This document shows, in pieces, positions 8,855 to 17,712 of a DNA stretch of 64,000 nt (position 1 is the first letter of the stretch; each line of letters begins with the position of its first letter). The position numbers and the translations under genes are program-made. The stretch comes from Planctomycetota bacterium (GTDB lineage Bacteria > Planctomycetota > B15-G4 > SIAN01), in contig JAEUIC010000001.1 of assembly GCA_016795285.1 (NCBI GenBank), forward strand, positions 168,473 to 232,472, written 5' to 3'. A model generated the notes under the pieces. It saw nothing but the letters and a program-made list of their open reading frames with translations. It was not told the DNA's origin and did not search any database.

Positions 8855-11659
8855 ATGCAACAAGCGACGCGGATCGCGTTCTTGGCGGCGACGCTGGCCT
8901 CGACGGCGACGGCGCAACAGGAGCGCTGGTCGCTCCATGGCGAGACGCGGCGCCAGGAACTCGGCGGCAATGCCTGTTGGCTCGGCGACGTCGACGGCGA
9001 CGGCGTCCGCGACTTCGCGGTCGGCCTCGCGCCCGTCGGCTCGACCTACGTGCCGATCGGCGGCGGAGTGCGCCTCTGCTCCGGCGTCGACGGTTCAACG
9101 CTGCACGACTGGGTCGATCCGGTCCGCACCACCTTCGGCGCGGTGGTGGCCAGCGCCGGTGACCTCGACGGCGACGGTCGCGACGACATGCTGGTGGGCG
9201 CGCCGCCGGCGACTTCCGCCGACGACGGCGCGGTGTCGGCGTGGTCGGGCGCGAGCGGGGCGCGACTCTTCGAGCAGATCGGCGCGGCCGGCGGCGAACC
9301 GTTCGGCGCGTCGCTGGCCGGCATGGGCGATCTCGACGGCGACGGCACGCCCGACTTCGCGATCGGCATCCCGACCCGCGGCCTCGGCGTCGTCGGTCGC
9401 GTCGAGTTCCGCTCGGGCCGCGACCAGGCCGTGCTGGGCACGGTGGCGGGCTCGCTCCAGGGCTCCGGCTACGGGACCGACTTCGGCGGCGCGGAGCGGA
9501 TCGCGGCGATCGGCGACGTCGACGGCGACGGCCGCTCCGAGCTGCTGACCTTCGAGGCCTTGAAGGACGCCAGCGGGAACGCCGTCTGCAACGTCGATCT
9601 CTGGTCGGGCGCGACGCGGGCGCCGCTGTGGCGCGCGTCGCCGCGGATCTCGCAGACGGTCTGGATCCACCAGGTCTGCGTGCGCGCGGTCGGCGACGTC
9701 GACGGCGACGGCACGCCCGACGGGATGGTCGGAGTCGATCAAACGGGCGTCGGCAGTTGGCCCGGTTTCGCCACCGTGCTGTCGGGAGCGACGGGCGCGA
9801 CGCTCCACCATTGGCAGGCGGCCAGCAGCAACGAGCGCTTCGGCTGCCCCTGCTTCGCGGCGGGCGACCTCGACGGCGACGGCGACGCCGACGTCGGCTT
9901 CGTGCAGCCGACAGCGGCCGGCATTCGCTCGCTCACGATCCGCTCCGGCCGCGACGGCAGCGAGCTGCAGCGCATGGACGACGACGCCCCGAGCCAGCAG
10001 GAGTTCGCGACCGCGTTGGCGGGTGGCGTCGATGTCGACGGCGACGGCCGCTCCGAGCTGCTGATCGGCAGCCTCCCCGCGAGCTTCGACTACCAGCCGC
10101 AGGGCTCGCTGCAGTGCCGATCGCTGATCGACCTCTCGCTGCGCTTCCAGTTCGGCGGCGTGGAGCACGACTCCTACTGGAGGAGCGGGATCGCCTTCGT
10201 CGACGACCAGGACGGCGACGGGCTGCCCGAGGTGGTCACGACCGAGTCGGGCAGCGAGTTCGCCAACCTCCCCGCCGATCGGACCCTCGTCCTCCTGTCG
10301 GGTGCGGACGGGCGACGGTTGCGGGAGCTGCCGGTCGCCAACCAGCTCGCGGGTCGCTACGTGGCGCTCCCCGACGTGAACGGCGACGGCGTCAGCGACT
10401 TCGCCGTCGGCGGTGTCGCGACGTGGGCGCAGTACTGGCCGCCGCCTTACTACGGCTCCTATCCGTTCGACGAGGTCGTCCACGTCCGCTCCGGCGCCGA
10501 CCTCTCGCTGCTGCAAGCGTTCCAGCCCGCCGTCCAGTACGAGCTCTTCGGCGCCGCGCTCGCGGCCGGCGTGCAAGCGAGCGGGGCCATCCACTTGGCG
10601 ATCGGCGTCCCGTCGCGCGGAGGGTTCACCGGCGATGGCGGCCTCGACCTCTTCGACGCGGCGACCGGCGCGCTGCTCTTCCAGGTCGCCGGCGACGCGG
10701 CATCGACGGTCGAGGAGTACGGCTCCTCGATCGCCTTCCTCGGCGACATCGACGGCGACGGCGTCGGCGACTGGGCGGTCGGTGCACCGGGCCACGACGC
10801 GCCGCTCGCCGACTGCGGCCGCGTCTCGCTCGTCTCCGGCGTCGATGGTTCATCGCTGCAGGAGCTGACCGGCACGCTCGCGGGGCAGCGCATGGGCAGG
10901 AGCGTGCTGGCGATCGGCGACCAGGATGGCGACGGGGTGAGCGAGCTCGCGATCGCCTCCGACCTCTCGAACTCGACGACCGCAGGCAAGGTCGTCCTGC
11001 GCTCGAGCCAGGGCTTCAGCGTCTACGCGACGATCAAGGGCTCGCGGACCGGCGAGTACTACGGCCGCGACCTCGCCGCGCTGCCCGACTGCAACGGCGA
11101 CGGGCTTCCCGACTTCGTCGTGGGCGCGACGGAAGGGCCGGGCTACGGCAGCTGGGTCGACGCGCGAGCGGGCCGCGACGGCGCGCTCCTTGTCCGCCTC
11201 CCGCCCTTCCCCGACGATTCGAGCGGCCACCGCTGGCTCGGCGCCGCGCCGCCGTCGTGGCTCCCGACCGGCCCGTCGCGAGCGGTCGGGCCGTGGCTCG
11301 CAGCGGTCGACCTCACCGTCTCGATCGACGGCGCCCGCACCGGTCGCGTCGCGCTGCTCGAGCTCGACGACCTCTACCTCGAGCTCACGCCACCGAGCGC
11401 CGCCGTCGGTGACACGGTCGAAGCTGCGACGCGCGGCGGGCCGGCGAACGCGCTGGCCGCCCTCTTCCTCGAGTCGATCGATGGCGCTCCCGTCGGGCAG
11501 TTCCTGGCGTTCGGGGCGCTCGACGCGGCCGGCAGTTTCGCGGTGACCGCGACCGTCCCGTCCGGCCTCGCGGGCCAGGAGTGGTCGCTCTTCGGTTTCG
11601 CCATCGGCTGGAACGGGCGCATCGTCGACTCGCAGCCGGAGACGCTGCGCTTCGAGTGA
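8855..11659 (+). CDS. Secreted FG-GAP/VCBS repeat protein
   Basis: Exported protein of 934 aa with a signal peptide (MQQATRIAFLAATLASTATAQ). Most of the chain is FG-GAP/integrin-alpha-like blades, recognised by repeated Ca-binding motifs such as GDVDGDG, GDLDGDG, VDGDGRSE and GDIDGDG, each followed by hydrophobic strands; about a dozen blades are visible between residues 40 and 790. This predicts a beta-propeller used for extracellular or cell-surface binding. The last roughly 120 residues look like a separate beta domain ending in ETLRFE. The start is well supported: AGGAGGA lies 7 nt before the ATG. The gene sits between P1 and P2. The DNA just after its stop encodes the tail of a lost P-family gene, so it may have been inserted into, or recombined with, that gene. 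Confidence 0.9.
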   Translation: MQQATRIAFLAATLASTATAQQERWSLHGETRRQELGGNACWLGDVDGDGVRDFAVGLAPVGSTYVPIGGGVRLCSGVDGSTLHDWVDPVRTTFGAVVASAGDLDGDGRDDMLVGAPPATSADDGAVSAWSGASGARLFEQIGAAGGEPFGASLAGMGDLDGDGTPDFAIGIPTRGLGVVGRVEFRSGRDQAVLGTVAGSLQGSGYGTDFGGAERIAAIGDVDGDGRSELLTFEALKDASGNAVCNVDLWSGATRAPLWRASPRISQTVWIHQVCVRAVGDVDGDGTPDGMVGVDQTGVGSWPGFATVLSGATGATLHHWQAASSNERFGCPCFAAGDLDGDGDADVGFVQPTAAGIRSLTIRSGRDGSELQRMDDDAPSQQEFATALAGGVDVDGDGRSELLIGSLPASFDYQPQGSLQCRSLIDLSLRFQFGGVEHDSYWRSGIAFVDDQDGDGLPEVVTTESGSEFANLPADRTLVLLSGADGRRLRELPVANQLAGRYVALPDVNGDGVSDFAVGGVATWAQYWPPPYYGSYPFDEVVHVRSGADLSLLQAFQPAVQYELFGAALAAGVQASGAIHLAIGVPSRGGFTGDGGLDLFDAATGALLFQVAGDAASTVEEYGSSIAFLGDIDGDGVGDWAVGAPGHDAPLADCGRVSLVSGVDGSSLQELTGTLAGQRMGRSVLAIGDQDGDGVSELAIASDLSNSTTAGKVVLRSSQGFSVYATIKGSRTGEYYGRDLAALPDCNGDGLPDFVVGATEGPGYGSWVDARAGRDGALLVRLPPFPDDSSGHRWLGAAPPSWLPTGPSRAVGPWLAAVDLTVSIDGARTGRVALLELDDLYLELTPPSAAVGDTVEAATRGGPANALAALFLESIDGAPVGQFLAFGALDAAGSFAVTATVPSGLAGQEWSLFGFAIGWNGRIVDSQPETLRFE

Positions 11660-11772
11660 TCTGGGTACGGTGGCGCGCCGAACCGGACGCACGACGCGAG
11701 CCGGTCGCGGTGGAACTGGCACGCGGCGAGACGGCGCACGTGAACCTCACGCTCGAGCGGCTGGCGCGATGA
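11660..11772 (+). pseudogene. Remnant of a sixth P-family gene (C-terminal tail only)
   Basis: Directly after the FG-GAP stop, one frame encodes REPVAVELARGETAHVNLTL and ends at a TGA at 11770-11772. This matches the extreme C-terminus of P3-P5 (SEPIAVELVRGETVAVEVAL) almost residue for residue. No N-terminal portion of such a gene precedes it; the frame upstream is only the antiparallel reading of the FG-GAP gene. The TGA overlaps the P2 start as ATGA, the usual sign of translational coupling between neighbouring genes. It therefore looks like the tail of a paralogue that once ran directly into P2. Confidence rests on the tail match and the retained ATGA junction. Confidence 0.75.
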
Positions 11773-13613
11773 AGCGGGCGGCGATGCTGCTGCTGTTGGC
11801 GCTGCTGGCGGCGTTCGCCGGCGCGCTCTGGTTCCTGCTCGACTCGCTGCCGGAGCGGCGCGTGGCAGCGCCGGAAACTTCGGCGAACGGCGCGGGCGAC
11901 CTCGCACCGCCGCGCAGCGATGCGGCGGCCGGCGATCCGCTGAAGGGCAAGGGGCTCGCGCAGCGGGCGAAGGAGAGCCGTGGGCCCGAACCGGCTGCCG
12001 GCGAGCGCGACAGCACCGCCGCCGCGGAGTCGAGCGCGACCGCGGCCGATCCGCTGCGAGCCGTCACCTTCCACGTCGTCGATCGCGCGACCGGCCGCGA
12101 GCTGATCGACGTCGAGATCGCGGCGGGCGTGCTGCCGGAGCCGGCGGGCGCGCCGCTCGCAGAGCCGCGCGCGCTGCTCGATCGCGACGATCTCCCGCTG
12201 CTGGCGCGAGGCAGCTCGCCCTTGCGGGTCGAGCCGCCGGCCGTGCCGCCGGCGCGCGTGCGCGTCGCGGCGCGCGGCTTCGAGCCGTGCGTGCGGGGGA
12301 TCGACTGGCGCGGCGGCGGCGAGCGGACCCTCGCGCTGCAGCCGGCGGGCGCGCTCGAGGTGCAACTGCTCGGCGCCCCGCCCGAGGGCGAGTTCGTCGC
12401 ATCGGCGGTGCCGCTCGACGCGCTCGAGCGATCGCTGGCGCAGGAGCTGGCGACGGCGCAGCGCTTCGCGCGGCCGGGGCCGCTCTCGACCGACGCCCAT
12501 CGCGCGCTGCTCGAGCGGCGACGCGCCCGAGCGCTCGCCGACTCGCCCGCCGCATCACCCGTCGAGTCGTTGCGCCGCGACGGGTCGCCGCACGCGGAGC
12601 GACTCGCTCGTCGCCGCGCGCTCGATGCGCAGCGCCGCGCGCTCTTCGAGGGGCTGTCGCCCGACCGCTGGCACGTCGTGGTGCGTGCGGCGGACGGGAG
12701 CGCGGTCGCGGCCGGCGAGGCGACGCTGCAGCCAGGCGATCGCGCGGTCGCGTCGCTTCGCTACGCCGCGCCGGTCGCCACCGAAGACGCGCCGCTCGTC
12801 GGCCGCGTCGTGCTCGACCCGGCGTGGCTCGCCGTCGATCGCGCGGAGTGGCCGACGCGGATGACGATCCGCTACCTCGCACCCGAGCAGCGGAGCCGCC
12901 ACGGCGGGGCCGACGGCGTCGGTGCGCGCCTCACGGCGATCGAACCGCCCGGCACCTTCACGTTCGATGCGGGCCGGCTGCCGCTCGACGGCGCGCTCGC
13001 CTGGTTCCCCGAATGGAGCTACGCGGTCGCGCTGCCGTCGCTCGAGATCGCGATCCCGCCGCCGACCGAAGTCGAGGCGACGATCGTCGACGCCGCCGGC
13101 GAGCCGCAACCCGACCTGCACGTCGGCTGGTGCGGCGCCGATCGCGCCGAAGCGCTGTCGCCCTGGGTCGAGAGAGCGCGCGCCACGAGCGACGCCGCCG
13201 GCCGCGTCCGCTTCCGCGTGCCGCAGGGCGTCCTGCTGATCGCCGCCTCGCGCTTCGCGCCGCAGCTCTTCCGCGTCGGCGCGACCTTCGAGGCGCGCGA
13301 GCCGACGCTGCGACTCGAGCTGCGCGCGAGAGAGTCGAGCGGCGTGACCCTGACGCTCCGCGACGCCGGCGGCATGGTGCCGTGGAGCGACGAGTGGCAC
13401 GTCGAGGCGCGCCCGCTGCGCGCCGACTGCCGCTGGATCGGCGAGGAGCGCTCCGAGATGCACTTCTCCAACACGCTCTGGTTCGAGGGCGACGGGGCGG
13501 TGGAGATCGCGCTCACCGGGCTCGCCGGCTACGCCCCCATCGCGCCGTTCCCGATCGAGCTCTCGAGCGGCGCGGTCGGCGACGTCACCGTCGAGCTGCG
13601 GCGGCTCGATTGA
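11769..13613 (+). CDS. Membrane-anchored multi-beta-sandwich protein P2 (paralogue family)
   Basis: Second paralogue (614 aa). The N-terminus MKRAAMLLLLALLAAFAGAL is a membrane anchor, followed by an Ala/Pro/Glu linker. Beta modules follow with the family landmarks HVVDRATGRELIDVEI, IDWRGGGERTLAL, RVVLDPAWLA and EIAIPPP, and it ends YAPIAPFPIELSSG. The Arg-rich helical insertion between the first two modules (about residues 205-300) is also present. There is no enzymatic signature. The ATG at 11769 overlaps the TGA of the relic tail as ATGA, which argues that P2 was once translated behind a full-length paralogue. The FG-GAP gene now occupies the upstream position. The gene ends 67 bp before the convergent SASA gene. 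Confidence 0.82.
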   Translation: MKRAAMLLLLALLAAFAGALWFLLDSLPERRVAAPETSANGAGDLAPPRSDAAAGDPLKGKGLAQRAKESRGPEPAAGERDSTAAAESSATAADPLRAVTFHVVDRATGRELIDVEIAAGVLPEPAGAPLAEPRALLDRDDLPLLARGSSPLRVEPPAVPPARVRVAARGFEPCVRGIDWRGGGERTLALQPAGALEVQLLGAPPEGEFVASAVPLDALERSLAQELATAQRFARPGPLSTDAHRALLERRRARALADSPAASPVESLRRDGSPHAERLARRRALDAQRRALFEGLSPDRWHVVVRAADGSAVAAGEATLQPGDRAVASLRYAAPVATEDAPLVGRVVLDPAWLAVDRAEWPTRMTIRYLAPEQRSRHGGADGVGARLTAIEPPGTFTFDAGRLPLDGALAWFPEWSYAVALPSLEIAIPPPTEVEATIVDAAGEPQPDLHVGWCGADRAEALSPWVERARATSDAAGRVRFRVPQGVLLIAASRFAPQLFRVGATFEAREPTLRLELRARESSGVTLTLRDAGGMVPWSDEWHVEARPLRADCRWIGEERSEMHFSNTLWFEGDGAVEIALTGLAGYAPIAPFPIELSSGAVGDVTVELRRLD

Positions 13614-13680
13614 TCGGTGGCTCTTCCCGTGGCGCAGCGTGGCGCAGAGCGACGCGTCGCGTCCGTCCCGCCAGCCGCCC

Positions 13681-14934
13681 TCACTTGCCTCCCTGCACCT
13701 CGGCACCGCGCAGCGCGAGCAGCGCCTCGGCGAACGCCTTGCCGATCGGCGCGAGGATCTTCGCCGCGCCGAGGTAGTGGTAACCGCCGTTCGAGAGGCC
13801 CTCGAGGCGCTTCCGCTCCGCCGGCGTGAGCTTCGCCGCGGTCGCCTTCTGGCGCTGCGCGTCTCGCTCCTCGTCGCTCCAATTGGGGTGCCGCTCGGCG
13901 TCGCGATGGAACTCGTCGTGGAGCTGCTCCCAACGCTGCTGCAGCGCGTCGAGCTCGTCGTCCCAGAAAGGGGCCGTCTCGACGGCGACCACGTTGCCTT
14001 GGAACTCGGGCAGCCGCGTGGGCGCGCGTTGCGCCTGGCGGAAGTGCATCTGCGCCCCGCCCTTGTCCTCCTTCAAGCCGCCGATGCCCATCACCCCGAG
14101 CACGACGGGGAGCTTCGGCGCGGCGAGGTCGCGGCGGACGTCGCGGATGAGGTGGGCGAGCAGCTCGGCGTAGAGGTCGTAGCCGCCCGGCTGGTCCTGC
14201 CGCTCGTACGTCCAGCCCGAGACGAGATCGTTGAAGCCCTGGAACCAGACGAAGCCCGCCAGCTCGAACCCCTGCTGCGGGTCGTAGCCGGGGACGACGC
14301 GCGGCAGGTCGGCCAGCACGAAGCGGACGTGGTCGACCATCGCGCGGTAGTAGACGCCGGTCGCTTCGAGCTTCTCGGCGCGCGCCTGGTCGAGGTCCTC
14401 GCCGCGCCCCTTCAGCTGCTCCAGCTCGTACGCGCTCCAGGCGTACGGGCCGGCGCTCGGCGGGCGGAAGTCGGTGTGGAGGCTGCGACCGCCCCACGCG
14501 GTCTTGATGAGCAGGATCGGCTCGCCGAGCCGCTCCTCCATCGTCAGGCCGAACGTGAACTCGGGGCCGATCTTCTCCTCGGGCGCCCCGAAGCCGACGG
14601 TGAGCCGCCCCATCGCCTCCTGCCGATCGGAGTAGGCGTCGCCGAGGCAGCCGACGGACGAGATCCAGACCTGCTCGCAGACGCGCGGCTTGCCGTCGGC
14701 GTCACGCATCTGCGCCAGCAGCGGCGCCGTCTTCGGGTCGTCGGCCATCGCATCGAACGTGCGGACGTGCGCGTGCCCCTGCATGTTCGACTGCCCGGCG
14801 AGCACGAAGACCTGGAGCGGCTTCCGGCCGCTGCTCTTCGCGGGTTCGTCGCCGGCCACCGCGCTGCCGCTCGGCAGCGCGAACGAGAGGGCGACGAGGA
14901 GGGCGAGCTTCCGGGGTCGATCGCGGTTCGTCAT
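13681..14934 (-). CDS. Exported SASA-family carbohydrate esterase
   Basis: Predicted sialate O-acetylesterase-like (SASA/DUF303) SGNH-type hydrolase that removes acetyl groups from carbohydrates outside the cytoplasm. A signal peptide (LALLVALSFALPSGSAVA) is followed by VFVLAGQSNMQGHA, which carries the nucleophilic Ser of block I near residue 47. Further family signatures are KTAWGGRSLH and WFQGFNDLVSGW. The length (417 aa) suits the family. I chose ATG 14934 because it puts the signal peptide at the N-terminus; the Shine-Dalgarno is weak. It is convergent with P2 and divergent from the YdeI-like gene, and is probably transcribed on its own. Confidence 0.88.
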   Translation of the reverse strand: MTNRDRPRKLALLVALSFALPSGSAVAGDEPAKSSGRKPLQVFVLAGQSNMQGHAHVRTFDAMADDPKTAPLLAQMRDADGKPRVCEQVWISSVGCLGDAYSDRQEAMGRLTVGFGAPEEKIGPEFTFGLTMEERLGEPILLIKTAWGGRSLHTDFRPPSAGPYAWSAYELEQLKGRGEDLDQARAEKLEATGVYYRAMVDHVRFVLADLPRVVPGYDPQQGFELAGFVWFQGFNDLVSGWTYERQDQPGGYDLYAELLAHLIRDVRRDLAAPKLPVVLGVMGIGGLKEDKGGAQMHFRQAQRAPTRLPEFQGNVVAVETAPFWDDELDALQQRWEQLHDEFHRDAERHPNWSDEERDAQRQKATAAKLTPAERKRLEGLSNGGYHYLGAAKILAPIGKAFAEALLALRGAEVQGGK

Positions 14935-15046
14935 CGGGGGGTTGCTCGAAAGGGCGCAGCCGATCGCGAGGAGGCGCGCGGAAAGGCGCTTCGGACGCCA
15001 AGCACGCCGCCGGCAAGCCACTGCAGGTCCAGAGTCCGCGGGAGCT

Positions 15047-15052
15047 TACGAT
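15047..15052 (+). promoter_or_regulatory. Candidate -10 element TACGAT for the YdeI-like / P3 pair
   Basis: TACGAT lies 36 nt before the ATG of the YdeI-like gene in the divergent gap with the SASA gene. It matches the recurrent TACNNT pattern and would serve both overlapping genes downstream. Confidence 0.33.
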
Positions 15053-15088
15053 CGCGCGACCGCCCGCCTCTCCTCGGGAGCGACCACG

Positions 15089-15688
15089 ATGGGCCAGCGC
15101 GATCCGCGAGTCGATGCCTACGTCGAGCAGGCGGCGCCCTTCGCGCAGCCGATCCTGCGGCAGCTGCGCGACGTCGTGCACGCCGCCTGTCCCGACGTCG
15201 TCGAGACGATCAAGTGGCGCATGCCCTCCTTCGAGTGGAAAGGGCTCCTCTGTGGCATGGCGGCCTTCAAGGCGCACGCCGTCTTCGGCTTCTGGAAGCA
15301 CGACCTCGTGGTCGGCGACGATCCGAAGGCGAAGGAGGCGATGGGCAGCTTCGGCTGCTTGAAGTCGCCGGCTGACCTGCCGTCCAAGGCGCAGCTCGGC
15401 CGCTACGTGAAGAAGGCGATGGCGCTGAACGAGGCCGGCGTGAAGGCGCCGAAGCAGAAGACGCGGCCGAAGAAGCCGCTCGCGCCCCATCCCGAGTTCG
15501 CCGCGGCCCTGAAGAAGAACAAGAGGGCGCAGGCGACGCTCGACGCCTTCCCGCCGAGCTGCCGCGCCGAGTACATCGAGTGGATCGCCGACGCGAAGCG
15601 CGATGAGACGCGCGCCAAGCGGATCGCCACCGCCATCGAGTGGCTCGCGCAAGGCAAGCGGCGCAACTGGAAGTACGAAGCATGCTGA
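15089..15688 (+). CDS. YdeI/OmdA-like protein (DUF1801 plus bacteriocin-protection-like tail)
   Basis: Small cytoplasmic protein (199 aa). The N-terminal half is DUF1801-like, with the signature VETIKWRMPSFEWKG and an Ala/Phe-rich core near residues 25-90. The C-terminal half matches the YdeI/OmpD-associated family, with EYIEWIADAKRDETRAKRI and a basic terminus GKRRNWKYEAC. Members are found in many bacteria and have been linked to protection or stress phenotypes, but the biochemical role is unknown. GGGAG lies 8 nt before the ATG. The stop overlaps the P3 start by 7 nt, so the two are translationally coupled although their functions look unrelated. Confidence 0.87.
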   Translation: MGQRDPRVDAYVEQAAPFAQPILRQLRDVVHAACPDVVETIKWRMPSFEWKGLLCGMAAFKAHAVFGFWKHDLVVGDDPKAKEAMGSFGCLKSPADLPSKAQLGRYVKKAMALNEAGVKAPKQKTRPKKPLAPHPEFAAALKKNKRAQATLDAFPPSCRAEYIEWIADAKRDETRAKRIATAIEWLAQGKRRNWKYEAC

Positions 15689-17601
15689 GCGGCGGTGCGC
15701 CGCGCCCGCCGCCGCGCGCGGCGCTGCTGCTGCCGCTCGCGCTGTTGCTGCTGCTGGTTGCGGCGGTGTGGCAGATGCTGGCGGGAGGCGACGGGCAGCG
15801 CGTGGTCGGCTCGCACGAGCGCGGCTCATCCGAGGCAACGGGCGGCGACGAGCACGCCGCGGCGGCGGAAGCTGTAGCTCCGACCCCAGCGGCGGAGCGG
15901 ACCGCGGAGCGCCAAGACGAAGCGCCGTTCGTCGGCACCATCCGCCCCACTGCGCCCTTTGACCTCGACGACTCGACGCCTGATCCGCCAACCGCTCCGC
16001 CGATCCTGCCGGTGACGCTGCACGTGATCGATCGCACGACCGGAGCGCCGCTTCCGCAGGTAGAGGTGCGCTGCAGCGAGCTCGATGCAGCGCTGCTGCG
16101 TCTCGACCCGACCCCGAGTCGCGACGCGCGACTGATGGTCGCGGGCGCCTCCCCGCTGCAGCTCCTCCCGAAGCGCGAGTGGCCGCGCGCACGCGAACTC
16201 GTCGTCGAGGCGGCGGGCTACGCCAGCAACGCGCTGAAGATCGACTGGCACTCCGGCGGCGAGCGGACGATCGAGCTCTCCCCCGCCGCGCGACTCGCCG
16301 TCGAAGTGACCGGTGCGCCGCTCCTGACGCAGCTCTACGCCCGCCTCTACTCGCGCGAGTCGATCGCATCAGGCCTCGAGCGCGGCCGGCGCCGGCTCGA
16401 ACGGCACACCGCCTCCCATCCGGCCCGCCGCAGCGCCGAGATGCAGCGCGAACTCGACGAGTCGGCGCGGCTGCTGGCGACGCCTCAGTGGTCGACGGTG
16501 TCGCTCGATCTGATGGGCTTGCTCGCGCGACGCGCACCCGAACGAGCCGAACCGCTCGACACGGCGCAGCGGGTCACGTTCACCGACCTCCCGATCGGCA
16601 ACTGGATCATCGCGATCGGGAGCGCCGGCATGTTCGAGTCGCGGCTCGTGCATGCGGTCGGCGAGGTCGAACTGGCGCCCGGCGAGAGCGAGCGGCTCTC
16701 CCTCGCATGGCAGCCCTCGCCGACGCCGCTCGGAGTCGCCGTCACGGGGCGCGTCGTGCTGGGACCGGGATGGCTGGCGACGGACATGCCGGCGCTGCCC
16801 GACCGCATCGCGATCGAGTCACGCGAGCCGTTCGCCTCGAATCGAAGCGGCGATGAGATCGGGATCCACGGTGCGGAGCGTCGTCTCGAGCCCGGCGCGC
16901 GCGCCGACACGCTCCACTTCACGTTCGAATCGCTGCCTCCCGGCGAGGCCACTGCGTGGTTCGAGCCGTGGCGCTACGCCACTCGTTTCGTCGTCCCCGC
17001 GTCGCCCACCGGTGCCGCCGAGGTCGAGCTGCGGATCCCGCCGCCGGCTGTCGTCACGGTGCGCGTCGTCGATCCGCTCGATGCTCGGCCGATGAAGTCG
17101 TTCTGGATCGAATGGATCGCTGCCGACGATCGCGAGGGGATGCTTGGCCTCCTCGGCTTCTCGGCCGCGCAAGCCGCCGACGGGAGCTTCACACTGGTGG
17201 TGCCAGCCGCCGAGCTGGCGCTCGGAGTGGGCGACAAGCCGAACGACGTGTGGCAGGACTTCACGCGCCATACGGTGCGCGGCGGCGCGACGACGATCGA
17301 ACGGACGATGCGCGAGCCGGCGGAGATCATCGTGACCCTGCGCGACGGACCGGCGCGAGTACCGCTGGAAGGGGTTGCCGCGCTCCGCTCGGTCCACGTC
17401 CACGGGCAGAGCGTCGAAGGGATCACCGGCACCATCGGGCGAAGCGCCGACCCCTCGATCCGGCTGCAAGTGAACGGCGAAGGCCCCGCCACGCTGATCG
17501 TCGACGGCCTCGAGGGCTACCGGCCGAGCGAGCCGATCGCGGTGGAGCTGGTGCGCGGCGAGACGGTCGCCGTCGAAGTGGCGCTGCGGCGGATGCGGTG
17601 A
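15682..17601 (+). CDS. Membrane-anchored multi-beta-sandwich protein P3 (paralogue family)
   Basis: Third paralogue (639 aa). The membrane anchor is LLLPLALLLLLVAAVWQML (about residues 14-33), followed by the linker RVVGSHERGSSEATGGDEH shared almost exactly with P4 and P5. Beta modules carry VTLHVIDRTTGAPLPQVEV, IDWHSGGERTIEL, RVVLGPGWLATDMPALPDRI and ELRIPPP, with the C-terminal VNGEGPATLIVDGLEGYRPS. An Arg-rich amphipathic insertion (LERGRRRLERH) lies near residues 230-270. It starts inside the 3' end of the YdeI-like gene (7-nt overlap), so it lacks the N-terminal MPGDRPSMPPSPPPP segment of P4 and P5. From residue 60 to 560 it is much closer to P5 than to P4. Confidence 0.83.
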   Translation: MLSGGAPRPPPRAALLLPLALLLLLVAAVWQMLAGGDGQRVVGSHERGSSEATGGDEHAAAAEAVAPTPAAERTAERQDEAPFVGTIRPTAPFDLDDSTPDPPTAPPILPVTLHVIDRTTGAPLPQVEVRCSELDAALLRLDPTPSRDARLMVAGASPLQLLPKREWPRARELVVEAAGYASNALKIDWHSGGERTIELSPAARLAVEVTGAPLLTQLYARLYSRESIASGLERGRRRLERHTASHPARRSAEMQRELDESARLLATPQWSTVSLDLMGLLARRAPERAEPLDTAQRVTFTDLPIGNWIIAIGSAGMFESRLVHAVGEVELAPGESERLSLAWQPSPTPLGVAVTGRVVLGPGWLATDMPALPDRIAIESREPFASNRSGDEIGIHGAERRLEPGARADTLHFTFESLPPGEATAWFEPWRYATRFVVPASPTGAAEVELRIPPPAVVTVRVVDPLDARPMKSFWIEWIAADDREGMLGLLGFSAAQAADGSFTLVVPAAELALGVGDKPNDVWQDFTRHTVRGGATTIERTMREPAEIIVTLRDGPARVPLEGVAALRSVHVHGQSVEGITGTIGRSADPSIRLQVNGEGPATLIVDGLEGYRPSEPIAVELVRGETVAVEVALRRMR

Positions 17602-17611
17602 GGTCGCGTAC

Positions 17612-17665
17612 GGGAGACCGCACCGAAGCGCTTCGGTCGCACCCGCTCCGGAACGCGCGTCTCCC
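17612..17665. terminator. Nested inverted repeat after P3 (possible terminator)
   Basis: GGGAGAC (17612-17618) pairs with GTCTCCC (17659-17665), and between them is the perfect 16-nt palindrome ACCGAAGCGCTTCGGT (17622-17637). A diverged copy of the whole arrangement follows P4 at 19662-19713. It sits right after the P3 stop and before the P4 -10 candidate, so it could be a terminator, an attenuator-like structure or a regulator site. Confidence 0.35.
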
Positions 17666-17685
17666 CGCCTCACGAAGCGCTGGCG

Positions 17686-17691
17686 TACTCT
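17686..17691 (+). promoter_or_regulatory. Candidate -10 element TACTCT for P4
   Basis: TACTCT lies 21 nt before the P4 ATG, followed by an AGGAG ribosome-binding site. The same sequence and spacing recur before P5 because the gap was duplicated. Confidence 0.35.
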
Positions 17692-17712
17692 CCGTCGAGC
17701 AGGAGCGCTCCG

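Noticed and set aside
17622..17637. 16-nt palindrome considered as a classical repressor operator.
   Set aside because: It lies right behind the P3 stop inside a larger inverted repeat and upstream of the -10 candidate by 49 nt; a structural or terminator role is at least as likely, so no operator is called.
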